This document shows, piece by piece, positions 15,577 to 24,009 of a stretch of DNA of 64,000 nt. Source of the DNA: CAYMGQ01 sp964390055 (GTDB taxonomy: Bacteria > Bacillota > Clostridia > Peptostreptococcales > Natronincolaceae); NCBI GenBank assembly GCA_964390055.1, contig CAYMGQ010000003.1:1-64000 (forward strand). Reading direction: 5' to 3'. Every line of letters starts with the position of its first letter. The stretch's first letter is position 1. The translations under genes were made by a program, and so were the position numbers. The notes beneath the pieces were generated by a model, which had not been told where the DNA came from, did not search any database, and was given only the letters and a program-made list of their open reading frames with translations.

Positions 15577-18213
15577 ATGAAGAAAATGAAATTGAATGAC
15601 ATAAGAAAATTGTTTTTAGATTTTTTTAAATCAAAGGACCATTTAGTAGTGGATAGTTATCCATTGGTGCCCCTAGATGATAAAAGCTTATTATTAGTTA
15701 ATTCAGGCATGGCGCCTTTAAAAAATTATTTTTCAGGTGTTGAGAATCCACCCCATAATAGGATAGCAACATGCCAAAAATGTATTAGAACCGGTGATAT
15801 TGAGATTGTTGGCAGGACAGCTAGACATGCAACATTTTTTGAAATGTTGGGAAATTTCTCTTTTGGAGATTACTTTAAAGAGGAAGCCATATCTTGGAGT
15901 TGGGAATTCGTAACAGAACATCTAATGATGCCTAGAGAAAATTTATGGATAACTATATATGAAGATGATGATGAAGCATACAATATTTGGAGAAATGAAA
16001 TTGGGGTGGATGAAGAAAAAATAGTCAGACTAGGGAAAAAAGATAATTTTTGGGAAATAGGATTGGGGCCATGCGGTCCTTGTTCAGAAATATATTTTGA
16101 TCGTGGTAAAGATTATAACTGTGATAGCCAGGATTGTAAACCTGGATGCGAATGTGACCGTTTCGTGGAGTTTTGGAATCTTGTCTTTACACAATTTGAT
16201 AAAGATGAGGATGGAAATTACAACTTATTACCTAGGCCAAATATTGATACAGGAATGGGATTAGAAAGAGTAGCCTGTATAATGCAGAATGTTGATTCTA
16301 TTTTTGAGGTTGACACCATGGTGTATATTTTAGACAAGGTTTGTAGCATGACCAAAACAGAATATGGCAAAGATAATGATAAAGATATTTCCCTTAGAAT
16401 TATTACTGACCATATAAGGTCTATGGTCTTTATGGTTGGAGATGGTATTTTGCCAGGAAATGAAGGTAGGGGATATGTACTTAGGAGACTTTTACGAAGG
16501 GCCGCTCGTCACGGAAAGATTTTAGGTATAGATGAAAGCTTTTTATTTGAATTAGCGGATAGTGTTGTGAAAATGTATGGCGAGAGATATGGGGAGCTAA
16601 ATGATAAGTTAGACTATATTAAGAAGATAATAAGAATAGAGGAGGAACGCTTCCAAGAAACTATCCATCAAGGTTTAGAAATATTGGGCAAATATATTGA
16701 AAATATGATTCTATCAAAGGAAAACACCCTTAGAGGCTTACATGCCTTTAAATTATATGATACTTATGGATTCCCCTTGGACCTAACAAAGGAGATTTTA
16801 GCTGAAAAGAATCTAGAGGTTGATATAAAGGGCTTTGAGATAGAAATGAAAAAACAAAGAGAGAGAGCTAGGAAGGCTGGTATGGGTGAAGACGTTAAGG
16901 GTTGGAGGGGAGATATTGTCACTAACTTAGATAAGAAAATAATAACAGAATTTTTAGGTTATGAAAATCTCTGTAATGAAGCTAAAGTATTAAAGATAGT
17001 TCAAAATAATAATATTGTGAAGAGTATTGGCAAAGGTGAAGAGGGTATAATTATCCTGAATAAAACATGTTTTTATGGTGAAAGTGGAGGTCAGGTGGGA
17101 GACATAGGTACAATCTATAGTGATAATTTTACCGCCACCGTTATGGATACAAGGAAAGACCCTAGTGGAAGAATATATCATATTGTGGAAATAAATGAGG
17201 GGGCATTAAATACAGGGGATAGGGTAGTTGCCACTGTGGATGAAGATGTTAGAAAGGCAGTTGCCCGCAATCACACAGCCACCCACATACTTCATAAAAC
17301 ACTAAAGGAGATATTGGGGAATCATGTTCAGCAGGCTGGTTCACTTGTTTCGCCAGATAGACTGCGTTTCGATTTTACGCATTTTGAGGCTTTAACAGAA
17401 TCACAGGTAGACGAGATAGAAAGAAAAGCAAATTTTGAGATTTCAAAAGGGCATCCAATAAAAGTTATAAATACTAGTTTTGATGAGGCAAGAGAAAGGG
17501 GAGCAATAGCCCTCTTTGATGAAAAATATGGTGACCATGTTAGGCTGGTACTGACGGGAGATTATAGTAGTGAATTATGTGGAGGTACTCATGTGAACAA
17601 CAGTAGTGAGATAGGAATGCTACTAATTTTAAGTGAGGCTGGTATAGCATCCGGAGTTAGGCGAATAGAAGCGGTCACAGGTTTGGAAGCATACAAATAT
17701 ATTAAGAAGCAACAAGGTAAAATTAGGAGTATAAGTAAGCTATTAAAGGCACCAATCAATAATATAATTAACCGGTTGGAAACCTACATTAGTAGCAACA
17801 AGGAAAAGGAACGGGAAATTGAAAAATTGAAATCGAAATTAACAGCAGGGATAGTTGATGAAATTTTAGATAAAACTAAAATTATCAATGGAACAAGGGT
17901 ATTAATTGAAAAAGTAGATATACGTAATATTGATGAGTTGCGAAAATTAGGCGATGATTTAAAGAACAGGATAGGTTCAGGCATAATTCTTTTAGCCTCT
18001 GAATCAGAGGGAAAGGTATCCATTATAGCCCTGGTTACTAAGGATATATTGGAAAAAGGTGTACATGCGGGGAAATTAGTGAAGGAGGCAGCCAAAATTA
18101 CAGGTGGTGGTGGCGGTGGCAGGGCGGATATGGCACAAGCGGGTGGAAGAAATCCTGAAAAAATTAATGAGGCCCTAGAGAAAATCGAAGGGATTCTACA
18201 GGGATTATTGTAG
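15577..18213 (+). CDS. alaS: Alanyl-tRNA synthetase
   Basis: The 878-residue length is standard. The class II catalytic core spans about 1-240 (NSGMAPLKNYF, GNFSFGDYFK, NTGMGLERV-like NIDTGMGLERV). The editing domain has the metal-binding HTATHILH and SELCGGTHV motifs (about 565-670). A C-terminal coiled coil and oligomerisation/C-Ala part ends with the GGGGGGRADMAQAGG glycine motif. The SD GGAGGG precedes the ATG. It is governed by the T-box leader. ireB follows 93 bases downstream, the order usual in Bacillota (alaS, yrzL, ruvX, yrzB). Confidence 0.98.
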   Translation: MKKMKLNDIRKLFLDFFKSKDHLVVDSYPLVPLDDKSLLLVNSGMAPLKNYFSGVENPPHNRIATCQKCIRTGDIEIVGRTARHATFFEMLGNFSFGDYFKEEAISWSWEFVTEHLMMPRENLWITIYEDDDEAYNIWRNEIGVDEEKIVRLGKKDNFWEIGLGPCGPCSEIYFDRGKDYNCDSQDCKPGCECDRFVEFWNLVFTQFDKDEDGNYNLLPRPNIDTGMGLERVACIMQNVDSIFEVDTMVYILDKVCSMTKTEYGKDNDKDISLRIITDHIRSMVFMVGDGILPGNEGRGYVLRRLLRRAARHGKILGIDESFLFELADSVVKMYGERYGELNDKLDYIKKIIRIEEERFQETIHQGLEILGKYIENMILSKENTLRGLHAFKLYDTYGFPLDLTKEILAEKNLEVDIKGFEIEMKKQRERARKAGMGEDVKGWRGDIVTNLDKKIITEFLGYENLCNEAKVLKIVQNNNIVKSIGKGEEGIIILNKTCFYGESGGQVGDIGTIYSDNFTATVMDTRKDPSGRIYHIVEINEGALNTGDRVVATVDEDVRKAVARNHTATHILHKTLKEILGNHVQQAGSLVSPDRLRFDFTHFEALTESQVDEIERKANFEISKGHPIKVINTSFDEARERGAIALFDEKYGDHVRLVLTGDYSSELCGGTHVNNSSEIGMLLILSEAGIASGVRRIEAVTGLEAYKYIKKQQGKIRSISKLLKAPINNIINRLETYISSNKEKEREIEKLKSKLTAGIVDEILDKTKIINGTRVLIEKVDIRNIDELRKLGDDLKNRIGSGIILLASESEGKVSIIALVTKDILEKGVHAGKLVKEAAKITGGGGGGRADMAQAGGRNPEKINEALEKIEGILQGLL

Positions 18214-18306
18214 AAAACAAGATGTTACGTGTAAATTAGAAAATATTATTGGAGAAAGGGGTACAATATGGTAAAATAATATTATATCGATGGGAGGGGA
18301 ATACCA

Positions 18307-18570
18307 ATGGGAGATAAATTAAATTTGACAATGAAATTTAATTTGGACAAAGATAAAAAGAAACAGGTGGAGGAAGTGATCATGACGGTATACGAATCCT
18401 TGGAGGAAAAAGGTTACAATCCAATCAATCAATTTATTGGCTATATTTTATCTGGGGACCCTACCTATATAACTAATCATAATAATGCTAGAAGTGTTAT
18501 ACGAAAAATAGAAAGAGACGAACTATTGGAGGAGCTACTAAAAACATATTTAGAACAAAACAGGAGTTAA
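18307..18570 (+). CDS. IreB family regulatory protein (DUF965/YrzL)
   Basis: The 87-residue length is the family norm. The LTMKFNLD opening, EKGYNPINQFIGYILSGDPTYI and the ITNHNNAR motif are diagnostic. In enterococci IreB is a phosphoprotein target of a PASTA kinase acting in cephalosporin resistance and wall stress. The N-terminal Thr that is phosphorylated there has a counterpart in LNLTMKF here. The SD is GGGAGGGG. The stop is three bases from the next start. Confidence 0.93.
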   Translation: MGDKLNLTMKFNLDKDKKKQVEEVIMTVYESLEEKGYNPINQFIGYILSGDPTYITNHNNARSVIRKIERDELLEELLKTYLEQNRS

Positions 18571-18573
18571 AAG

Positions 18574-20754
18574 GTGAAAACATTTAAAAAGTTACTTAAA
18601 ATTTTATTACTATTATTTGTGGTTGTTTTGCTATTTAATATATATACCATAATAGTTTATGGGTTAGATGATAGTTTTGAGCCAAAAGTTATAATGGTAA
18701 TCATTAATAGAGTAGATTTTAAGGACTTGTGTCAGATGGACATATTAGGGGCTCTTATTAAGGAAAGTGGAATTGCTTTAATGAACACAAGGGCAGCGGG
18801 TCAAAATAATGAATTTAAATCCTATGCTACATTGGGTTGGGGGACTAGGGCTGAGGCAGCTCTTAATACCTCAACCTTTTATCATTTGGACAAAAATATC
18901 AAAGCAATTTATAATAGGAGAACGGGATATGTTTTGAATGGAAATGGGATTGTAAATATCAATATAAATCAACTCATTGATCAAAACAATAAAAGTGAAT
19001 TTAAGGCATTTCCAGGAATATTAGGTCAAAAATTAAGAGGTAATGGATATAAAACTGCGGTTTTAGGCACAAGTGATATAGGTGAGGATGAAAATAGGGG
19101 TGTAGGTTTAATATCTATGGATAGTCACGGGTATATTGATTATGGTAATATAAAGAAAGACCTAATCTTGGAAGATGATAATTGCCCCTTTGGTATCAAG
19201 ACTGACTACAATAAGCTGTTGGCAAGTTTTAATGAAATTTATCACAGGGCTAATTTTATTGTAATTGAAACCGGAGATACTAATCGACTTGATAGATATG
19301 AGGACAAACTTACAAGGGAATTATATGAACTTCATAAGGATAAAATTTTGCTTGATATTGATAATTTTCTTGGACAACTAGTGGAAAGTGTTGATTATAA
19401 GACTACTTTAATGGTGGTAACCCCTTATCCATCAAATAAATCGGGTTTAAAGGGACAAAGACTAACACCAATCATTATACACAATAAGGATTTGGGTCAA
19501 GGACTTTTGTGGTCAAGCACAACACGCAGAGCAGGAATCATAGGAAATGTGGATATTGCTCCCACAATACTGTCCTTTTTTGATATAAGGCCCTCTAATA
19601 TGGTTGGCAAACAAATAAGTATTGTACCCAACTCCGATAATATAAATTATATTAATCTACTAAATAGAAGAATAGTTAATACATCACAACAAAGATATAG
19701 AGTACTATACACCTTTGCTGTATTTCAAATACTAGTTTCAATTAGTCTTCTCATAATAATTGTTTTGGGCAAAAGGATTTCCCAACAATACCATAGACTT
19801 ATTTCTAAGATATTAATAGCTACAATAATTGTGCCCCTTACATTATTAATATTGCCTATATTTGGTGTGAATAGTGTTTTTGTAAGTTACATACTGATAA
19901 TAGTTATAAGTTGGATCATAGTAGAATTAATTTATAAAACAGGCCATAATAGTCCCATAAATATTGTGTTTTATTCCTCGGTGATAATGATGGTTGCCTT
20001 ACTTTTAGATATTTCTACTGGACAAAATCTAATTAAAAACTCTATTTTAGGCTATGATCCTGTTATTGGGGCTAGGTATTACGGATTAGGTAACGAATAC
20101 ATGGGAATATTAATCGGTTCAACCTTAATTAGTACAACAGCGTTAATAGAAAGATTTAACTGTCAGATAAAATATATTTTTGTGCTTTATATTTTAGTTA
20201 TTTTTTCAATTGGTTTCCCTCTCCTGGGGGCAAATATAGGTGGATTAATAACAGCTATTATTAGTTTTTCATTTACAATTATAAATTTGTTGGAAATAAA
20301 AATTAGTAAAAAATCTATTGCGATCATTGTATCTTTAGTAATAATAACGATTGCTATGATTGCATTGATTGATATTTCTATTATCAAGAGCCCTACACAC
20401 TTGGCAAATGTATTCTACCAAATGGTTGATAAGGGCCCTATCATTATATATGAAATAATAATTAGAAAATTGACTATGAATATAAGAATTATGAAAGTTA
20501 CAATTTGGAGTAGGGTTTTGTTAAGTGCAATTCTTATACTGGCCATATTATTTTATAAACCAAATAAAATTACAAGGGCAATGGGGAAAAAATATCCCAA
20601 TTTGATTGTTGGATGGAGGAGTATTGTACTAGCATGTGTGGTTTCTTTTTTAGTTAATGATTCCGGTGTAGTTGCTGCAGCTACGACTATAATTTATCTA
20701 AGTACATCAAGTCTTTATATATTGGTTAATGATACTAATAAAAGTAAAAACTGA
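18574..20754 (+). CDS. Large membrane protein: phosphatase-like domain plus polytopic domain
   Basis: The protein has 726 residues with a GTG start; no named family recognised. One N-terminal helix (about 5-28) leads to an extracytoplasmic domain (about 35-370) resembling the alkaline phosphatase/sulfatase fold: NTRAAG, a GTSD segment, and LMVVTPYPS followed by TPIIIHN. From about 385 there are eight to ten membrane helices with the conserved-looking motifs YYGLGNEYMG, GANIGGLIT and NDSGVVAAA. The layout suggests an envelope enzyme modifying a lipid-linked or wall substrate, which is inference. It is inserted between ireB and ruvX, which adjoin in many relatives. Confidence 0.75.
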   Translation: MKTFKKLLKILLLLFVVVLLFNIYTIIVYGLDDSFEPKVIMVIINRVDFKDLCQMDILGALIKESGIALMNTRAAGQNNEFKSYATLGWGTRAEAALNTSTFYHLDKNIKAIYNRRTGYVLNGNGIVNININQLIDQNNKSEFKAFPGILGQKLRGNGYKTAVLGTSDIGEDENRGVGLISMDSHGYIDYGNIKKDLILEDDNCPFGIKTDYNKLLASFNEIYHRANFIVIETGDTNRLDRYEDKLTRELYELHKDKILLDIDNFLGQLVESVDYKTTLMVVTPYPSNKSGLKGQRLTPIIIHNKDLGQGLLWSSTTRRAGIIGNVDIAPTILSFFDIRPSNMVGKQISIVPNSDNINYINLLNRRIVNTSQQRYRVLYTFAVFQILVSISLLIIIVLGKRISQQYHRLISKILIATIIVPLTLLILPIFGVNSVFVSYILIIVISWIIVELIYKTGHNSPINIVFYSSVIMMVALLLDISTGQNLIKNSILGYDPVIGARYYGLGNEYMGILIGSTLISTTALIERFNCQIKYIFVLYILVIFSIGFPLLGANIGGLITAIISFSFTIINLLEIKISKKSIAIIVSLVIITIAMIALIDISIIKSPTHLANVFYQMVDKGPIIIYEIIIRKLTMNIRIMKVTIWSRVLLSAILILAILFYKPNKITRAMGKKYPNLIVGWRSIVLACVVSFLVNDSGVVAAATTIIYLSTSSLYILVNDTNKSKN

Positions 20755-20791
20755 TTAATCATTATATTTTAAAAACTAAGGGGGGAAGTTA

Positions 20792-21742
20792 TTGGAAAAG
20801 GTCAGATTAGGTAAAAGTAATATTTTGGTTTCTAAACTTTGCTTTGGAAGTTTAACTATGGGACCACTACAGGCCAACATGACCCCTAGAGAAGGTGGTA
20901 ACCTATTATTATACGCCTTCAATAAAGGGATTAATTTTGTAGACACAGCGGAATTTTATAATAATTATAATCATATTAGATATGCATTGGAAGGCTATAA
21001 TCGACATGATATTGTGATTGCAACAAAGTCTTATGCATATTCGGAGAAAACTGCGGAAGCAAGTTTAAAAAAAGCTTTTGATGAAATGAAAATTGACTTT
21101 GTAGATATCTTTATGTTGCATGAACAGGAAAGTAAACATACAATAAGAGGGCATTATGAGGCTTTAGAATATTTTATAAAAATGAAGGAAAAGGGTTATA
21201 TAGGTGCCGTTGGTATATCCACTCATACCATAGCAGCAGTCAAAGCCTCTTTGGATTATAAGGAGATTGAAATTTTACATCCTTTAATAAATAAGGCTGG
21301 TTTGGGCATACAAGATGGTAATAGACATGAAATGGAAAAATATTTAAGTAAGGCCCATAAACAAGGTAAAGGTATCTATGGAATGAAACCTTTAGGTGGT
21401 GGCAATTTATTAAAAGATTTTAAGATCTGCTTTGATTATGTTCTAGGATTACCTTTTTTGGATTCCATAGCTGTAGGAATGCAGAGAATTGAAGAAATAG
21501 ATATTAATATTGCAACATTTGAAGGTAAGAAATTAGATGATGGCTTGCTTAAAAAGATTAGAAATAAAGAAAGAAAATTATTGATAGATTTCTGGTGTGA
21601 AGCATGTGGCAATTGCGTGGAGGCTTGCAAATATGATGCAATAGAAATTGTGGATGGGGTGGCAGTTGTTGATGCAGATAAGTGCATACTTTGTGGGTAT
21701 TGCTCAAGAAGCTGTCCCCATTTTTGTATAAAAATAATTTAA
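20792..21742 (+). CDS. Aldo/keto reductase with C-terminal 2[4Fe-4S] ferredoxin domain
   Basis: The protein has 316 residues with a TTG start behind AAGGGGGGAAG. The AKR TIM barrel occupies about 1-260: the FVDTAEFYNNY catalytic Asp/Tyr region, K in ATKSYAY, and the histidine in FMLHEQE. The C-terminal 55 residues hold two 4Fe-4S motifs, CEACGNCVEAC and CILCGYCSRSC with a distal CP partner each. AKR-ferredoxin fusions are common in anaerobes; the natural substrate is unknown. Sixteen bases precede ruvX. Confidence 0.88.
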   Translation: MEKVRLGKSNILVSKLCFGSLTMGPLQANMTPREGGNLLLYAFNKGINFVDTAEFYNNYNHIRYALEGYNRHDIVIATKSYAYSEKTAEASLKKAFDEMKIDFVDIFMLHEQESKHTIRGHYEALEYFIKMKEKGYIGAVGISTHTIAAVKASLDYKEIEILHPLINKAGLGIQDGNRHEMEKYLSKAHKQGKGIYGMKPLGGGNLLKDFKICFDYVLGLPFLDSIAVGMQRIEEIDINIATFEGKKLDDGLLKKIRNKERKLLIDFWCEACGNCVEACKYDAIEIVDGVAVVDADKCILCGYCSRSCPHFCIKII

Positions 21743-21758
21743 GGGGCTAAATTAAAAA

Positions 21759-22169
21759 ATGAGGATTATGGGGTTAGATGTAGGGGATAAGAGAATAGGA
21801 GTCGCATTGAGCGATTTGTTGGGTTGGACTGCCCAAGCTTACGATACAATTTATAGATCCAACTATGAAAAGGATATGAAAAAAATTCAGGCAATTGTGG
21901 AACAAAAGCAGGTTGGGAAAATTGTGGTGGGTTTACCTAAAAACATGAATGGTTCTTTGGGACCCCAAGGCAAGAAAGTAATAAAGTTTGCAGACCAATT
22001 GAAAAAATACATAGGGATAGAAATTTTGTTTTGGGATGAAAGATTGACCACTATTTCGGCGGAAAGGATATTAATTGATGCTGATATTAGCAGGTCAAAA
22101 AGAAAAACGGTTATAGACAAAATAGCAGCTACATATATTTTGCAGGGGTATTTAGACAGCATTAATTAA
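21759..22169 (+). CDS. ruvX: Putative pre-16S rRNA nuclease / YqgF Holliday-junction resolvase family
   Basis: The 136-residue RNase H-fold protein shows MGLDVGDKRIGVALSD at the start, VGLPKNMNGSLGPQG in the middle and WDERLTT (acidic catalytic residue) near 95. YqgF has been shown to act in 16S rRNA 5' processing in E. coli, with resolvase activity proposed from the fold. The ATG is about 12 bases after AAGGGGC. It lies in the alaS-ireB-ruvX-yrzB neighbourhood. Confidence 0.94.
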   Translation: MRIMGLDVGDKRIGVALSDLLGWTAQAYDTIYRSNYEKDMKKIQAIVEQKQVGKIVVGLPKNMNGSLGPQGKKVIKFADQLKKYIGIEILFWDERLTTISAERILIDADISRSKRKTVIDKIAATYILQGYLDSIN

Positions 22170-22247
22170 AAGTTAAGTGTTTTTATATAGGGATTAGTAT
22201 ATAATACAATTATGGAATTAAATTCTAAATAGGGAGGAGTCTTAAAT

Positions 22248-22511
22248 ATGGAGGATAATGATAATATTATCACATTAATTGATGAAGAGGGAGAAGAACA
22301 TGACTTTGAAGTTATAATGACTTTAAATTTAGAAGATAAAGAATATACTATATTATTACCTATTGATGCCGGCGAAGATGAAGATGCCTATGTGTTTAAA
22401 ATTGTTAAAGATTCAAATGATGAATATCTCTTGGAAGCCATAGAGGATGATGTTGAGTACAATAATGTAGTAGATGCTTATGAAGCGATTCTAAACGATG
22501 AAAGTATGTAA
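22248..22511 (+). CDS. DUF1292 family protein (YrzB-like)
   Basis: The 87-residue, strongly acidic protein has the family core ITLIDEEGEEHDFEVI and VFKIVKDSNDEYLLEAIEDD. The SD is GGGAGGAG. Conserved downstream of ruvX in Bacillota; function unknown. Followed directly by an intrinsic terminator. Confidence 0.92.
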   Translation: MEDNDNIITLIDEEGEEHDFEVIMTLNLEDKEYTILLPIDAGEDEDAYVFKIVKDSNDEYLLEAIEDDVEYNNVVDAYEAILNDESM

Positions 22512-22521
22512 TCCAAAGAAT

Positions 22522-22558
22522 TAATGGGCTTCTTTTTAAAAGCCCATTAGTTTTTTTA
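22522..22558 (+). terminator. Intrinsic terminator
   Basis: TAATGGGCTT pairs with AAGCCCATTA over an eight-base loop and is followed by GTTTTTTTA, ending the ireB-yrzB region. Confidence 0.92.
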
Positions 22559-22584
22559 TATAATTAAGGGGTGACATTATAAGA

Positions 22585-23277
22585 ATGTATCAAAGCAACG
22601 AGCCTATCACTGGTATATTTAAGCGCAGAATTAATCGGTTTATATCTGAGGTTTATATTAATAATGAATTAGAAATTGCCTATATTGCTAATACTGGTAG
22701 AATGGAAGAATTATTATTAACAGGAGCTAAAGTAATTTTAATTGAGAAAAATAAGAAAGACAGAAAAACCAAGTATGATTTATCTATGGTATATAAGAAC
22801 AATACCTTAGTATCAATTGATTCAAGGTTACCTAACCTATTATTAGAAAAGGCTCTAGGAAAGGGAGATATAACATATTTTAAAGGATATAAAAGTATAA
22901 GAAGAGAGGTCAGGTATGGGAAAAGCAGATTTGATATTTTACTAGAAGATGGAAAACAAGCCGCCCTAATAGAAGCGAAATCAGTAACCCTTGTGAAGGA
23001 GAATAATATAGCTTTTTTCCCTGATGCACCTACTAAAAGGGGCAAAAAACATATCCATCAATTGATTAAGGCTAGGCAGGAAGGATATAGAACTGCAATT
23101 TTTTTTATAATACAGCGGGAGGATGCTGTCGCCTTTATGCCAAATAAAAAAATGGATCCAGAATTTGCGGATGCCCTCATTTTAGCAAAAAAGAGGGGAG
23201 TTGAGATTTATGCCTATAATTGTAAACTATCTGAGAATTTTGTATGCTTGAATAATGAAGTAGAGGTATTAATTTGA
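22585..23277 (+). CDS. sfsA: SfsA family protein (sugar fermentation stimulation homologue)
   Basis: The 230-residue protein has the OB-like N-terminal region (FKRRINRFISEVYI, HIANTGRMEELL-type IANTGRMEELL) and the nuclease-like C-terminal core with VRYGKSRFDILLEDG, EAKSVTL and FFPDAPTKRGKKHI. These acidic/Lys residues match the restriction-endonuclease-like SfsA fold. Its role is unclear; nucleic-acid binding is reported for the E. coli protein. AAGGGGTG lies about 12 bases from the ATG, somewhat far, but the protein N-terminus fits the family. Confidence 0.93.
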   Translation: MYQSNEPITGIFKRRINRFISEVYINNELEIAYIANTGRMEELLLTGAKVILIEKNKKDRKTKYDLSMVYKNNTLVSIDSRLPNLLLEKALGKGDITYFKGYKSIRREVRYGKSRFDILLEDGKQAALIEAKSVTLVKENNIAFFPDAPTKRGKKHIHQLIKARQEGYRTAIFFIIQREDAVAFMPNKKMDPEFADALILAKKRGVEIYAYNCKLSENFVCLNNEVEVLI

Positions 23278-23303
23278 TTGATGATAAATTATAGTTGGAT
23301 GGT

Positions 23304-23332
23304 TTGACAAAAATATATGCCTATATTATACT
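23304..23332 (+). promoter_or_regulatory. Promoter of the fur-family gene
   Basis: TTGACA (23304-23309) and TATACT (23327-23332), 17-base spacer. Confidence 0.75.
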
Positions 23333-23374
23333 GTAATTTGAAAAAGCTTATTATTGGAGAAGTGTGGTGGGCAA

Positions 23375-23809
23375 ATGGAAAGGCCAGTAGATAAATTAAT
23401 GGAGCAATTAAAAGAAGGGGGATATAAACTAACACCCCAAAGAAGGGCTACCTTAAATGTAATCATAGAAAATAAAGGAAAGCATTTAAATACGGAGGAA
23501 ATATACAATTTAGTAAAAGAAAAATGCCCCGAAATTGGTTTAGCAACGGTATATAGAACATTGCAACTTTTCGATGATTTAAGATTAATAGCTAAAATAA
23601 ATTTGGATGATGGTTGTAATAGATACGAATTTAACCCCCATGACGATAGTCAACGGCATCATCACTTAATTTGTGAGCAATGCGGGAAAATTATAGAGGT
23701 ACAAATAGACTTATTGGAACATTTAGAAAAGAAAATCGAAAACAAACATGGCTTTATAATAAAGGACCATCGAGTAAAATTTTTTGGAATATGTTCTGAA
23801 TGTAAGTAG
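23375..23809 (+). CDS. Fur-family metal-dependent regulator
   Basis: The protein has 144 residues from the ATG (MERPVDK), with GGTGGG as SD; a TTG seven codons earlier lies upstream of that SD. The winged-helix region (about 10-85) contains YKLTPQRRA and the recognition segment GLATVYRTLQLF. The metal sites HHHLIC, CEQCGK and the final CSEC form the usual structural zinc pair of CxxC motifs. It could be Fur, PerR or Zur; a PerR-type Asp/His set cannot be separated from Fur by eye. It is monocistronic with its own promoter and terminator. Confidence 0.92.
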   Translation: MERPVDKLMEQLKEGGYKLTPQRRATLNVIIENKGKHLNTEEIYNLVKEKCPEIGLATVYRTLQLFDDLRLIAKINLDDGCNRYEFNPHDDSQRHHHLICEQCGKIIEVQIDLLEHLEKKIENKHGFIIKDHRVKFFGICSECK

Positions 23810-23834
23810 TCTTGCAAAGGGTTGCAAGACTTTA
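23807..23834 (+). terminator. Hairpin terminator of the fur-family gene
   Basis: A perfect 10-bp stem, AGTCTTGCAA/TTGCAAGACT, with an AGGG loop begins inside the stop codon region. The tail TTATCTA is weak. The rest of the gap up to the RNase J gene (about 170 bases) holds only AT-rich sequence, including the palindrome AAACATATGTTT. Confidence 0.7.
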
Positions 23835-24009
23835 TCTATGTATATATTGCAAATTAATACTTTTAAAAGTGTTGTCTTTGGGATAAAATACATAGTGAAT
23901 ATTTATATTGTATTGATTTTTTAAACATATGTTTTTTAAATATGATTAGATACCTGTACGGGTGTATATAGATCTAAAATTATAATGCTTTAAATAAAGG
24001 AGTGATATT

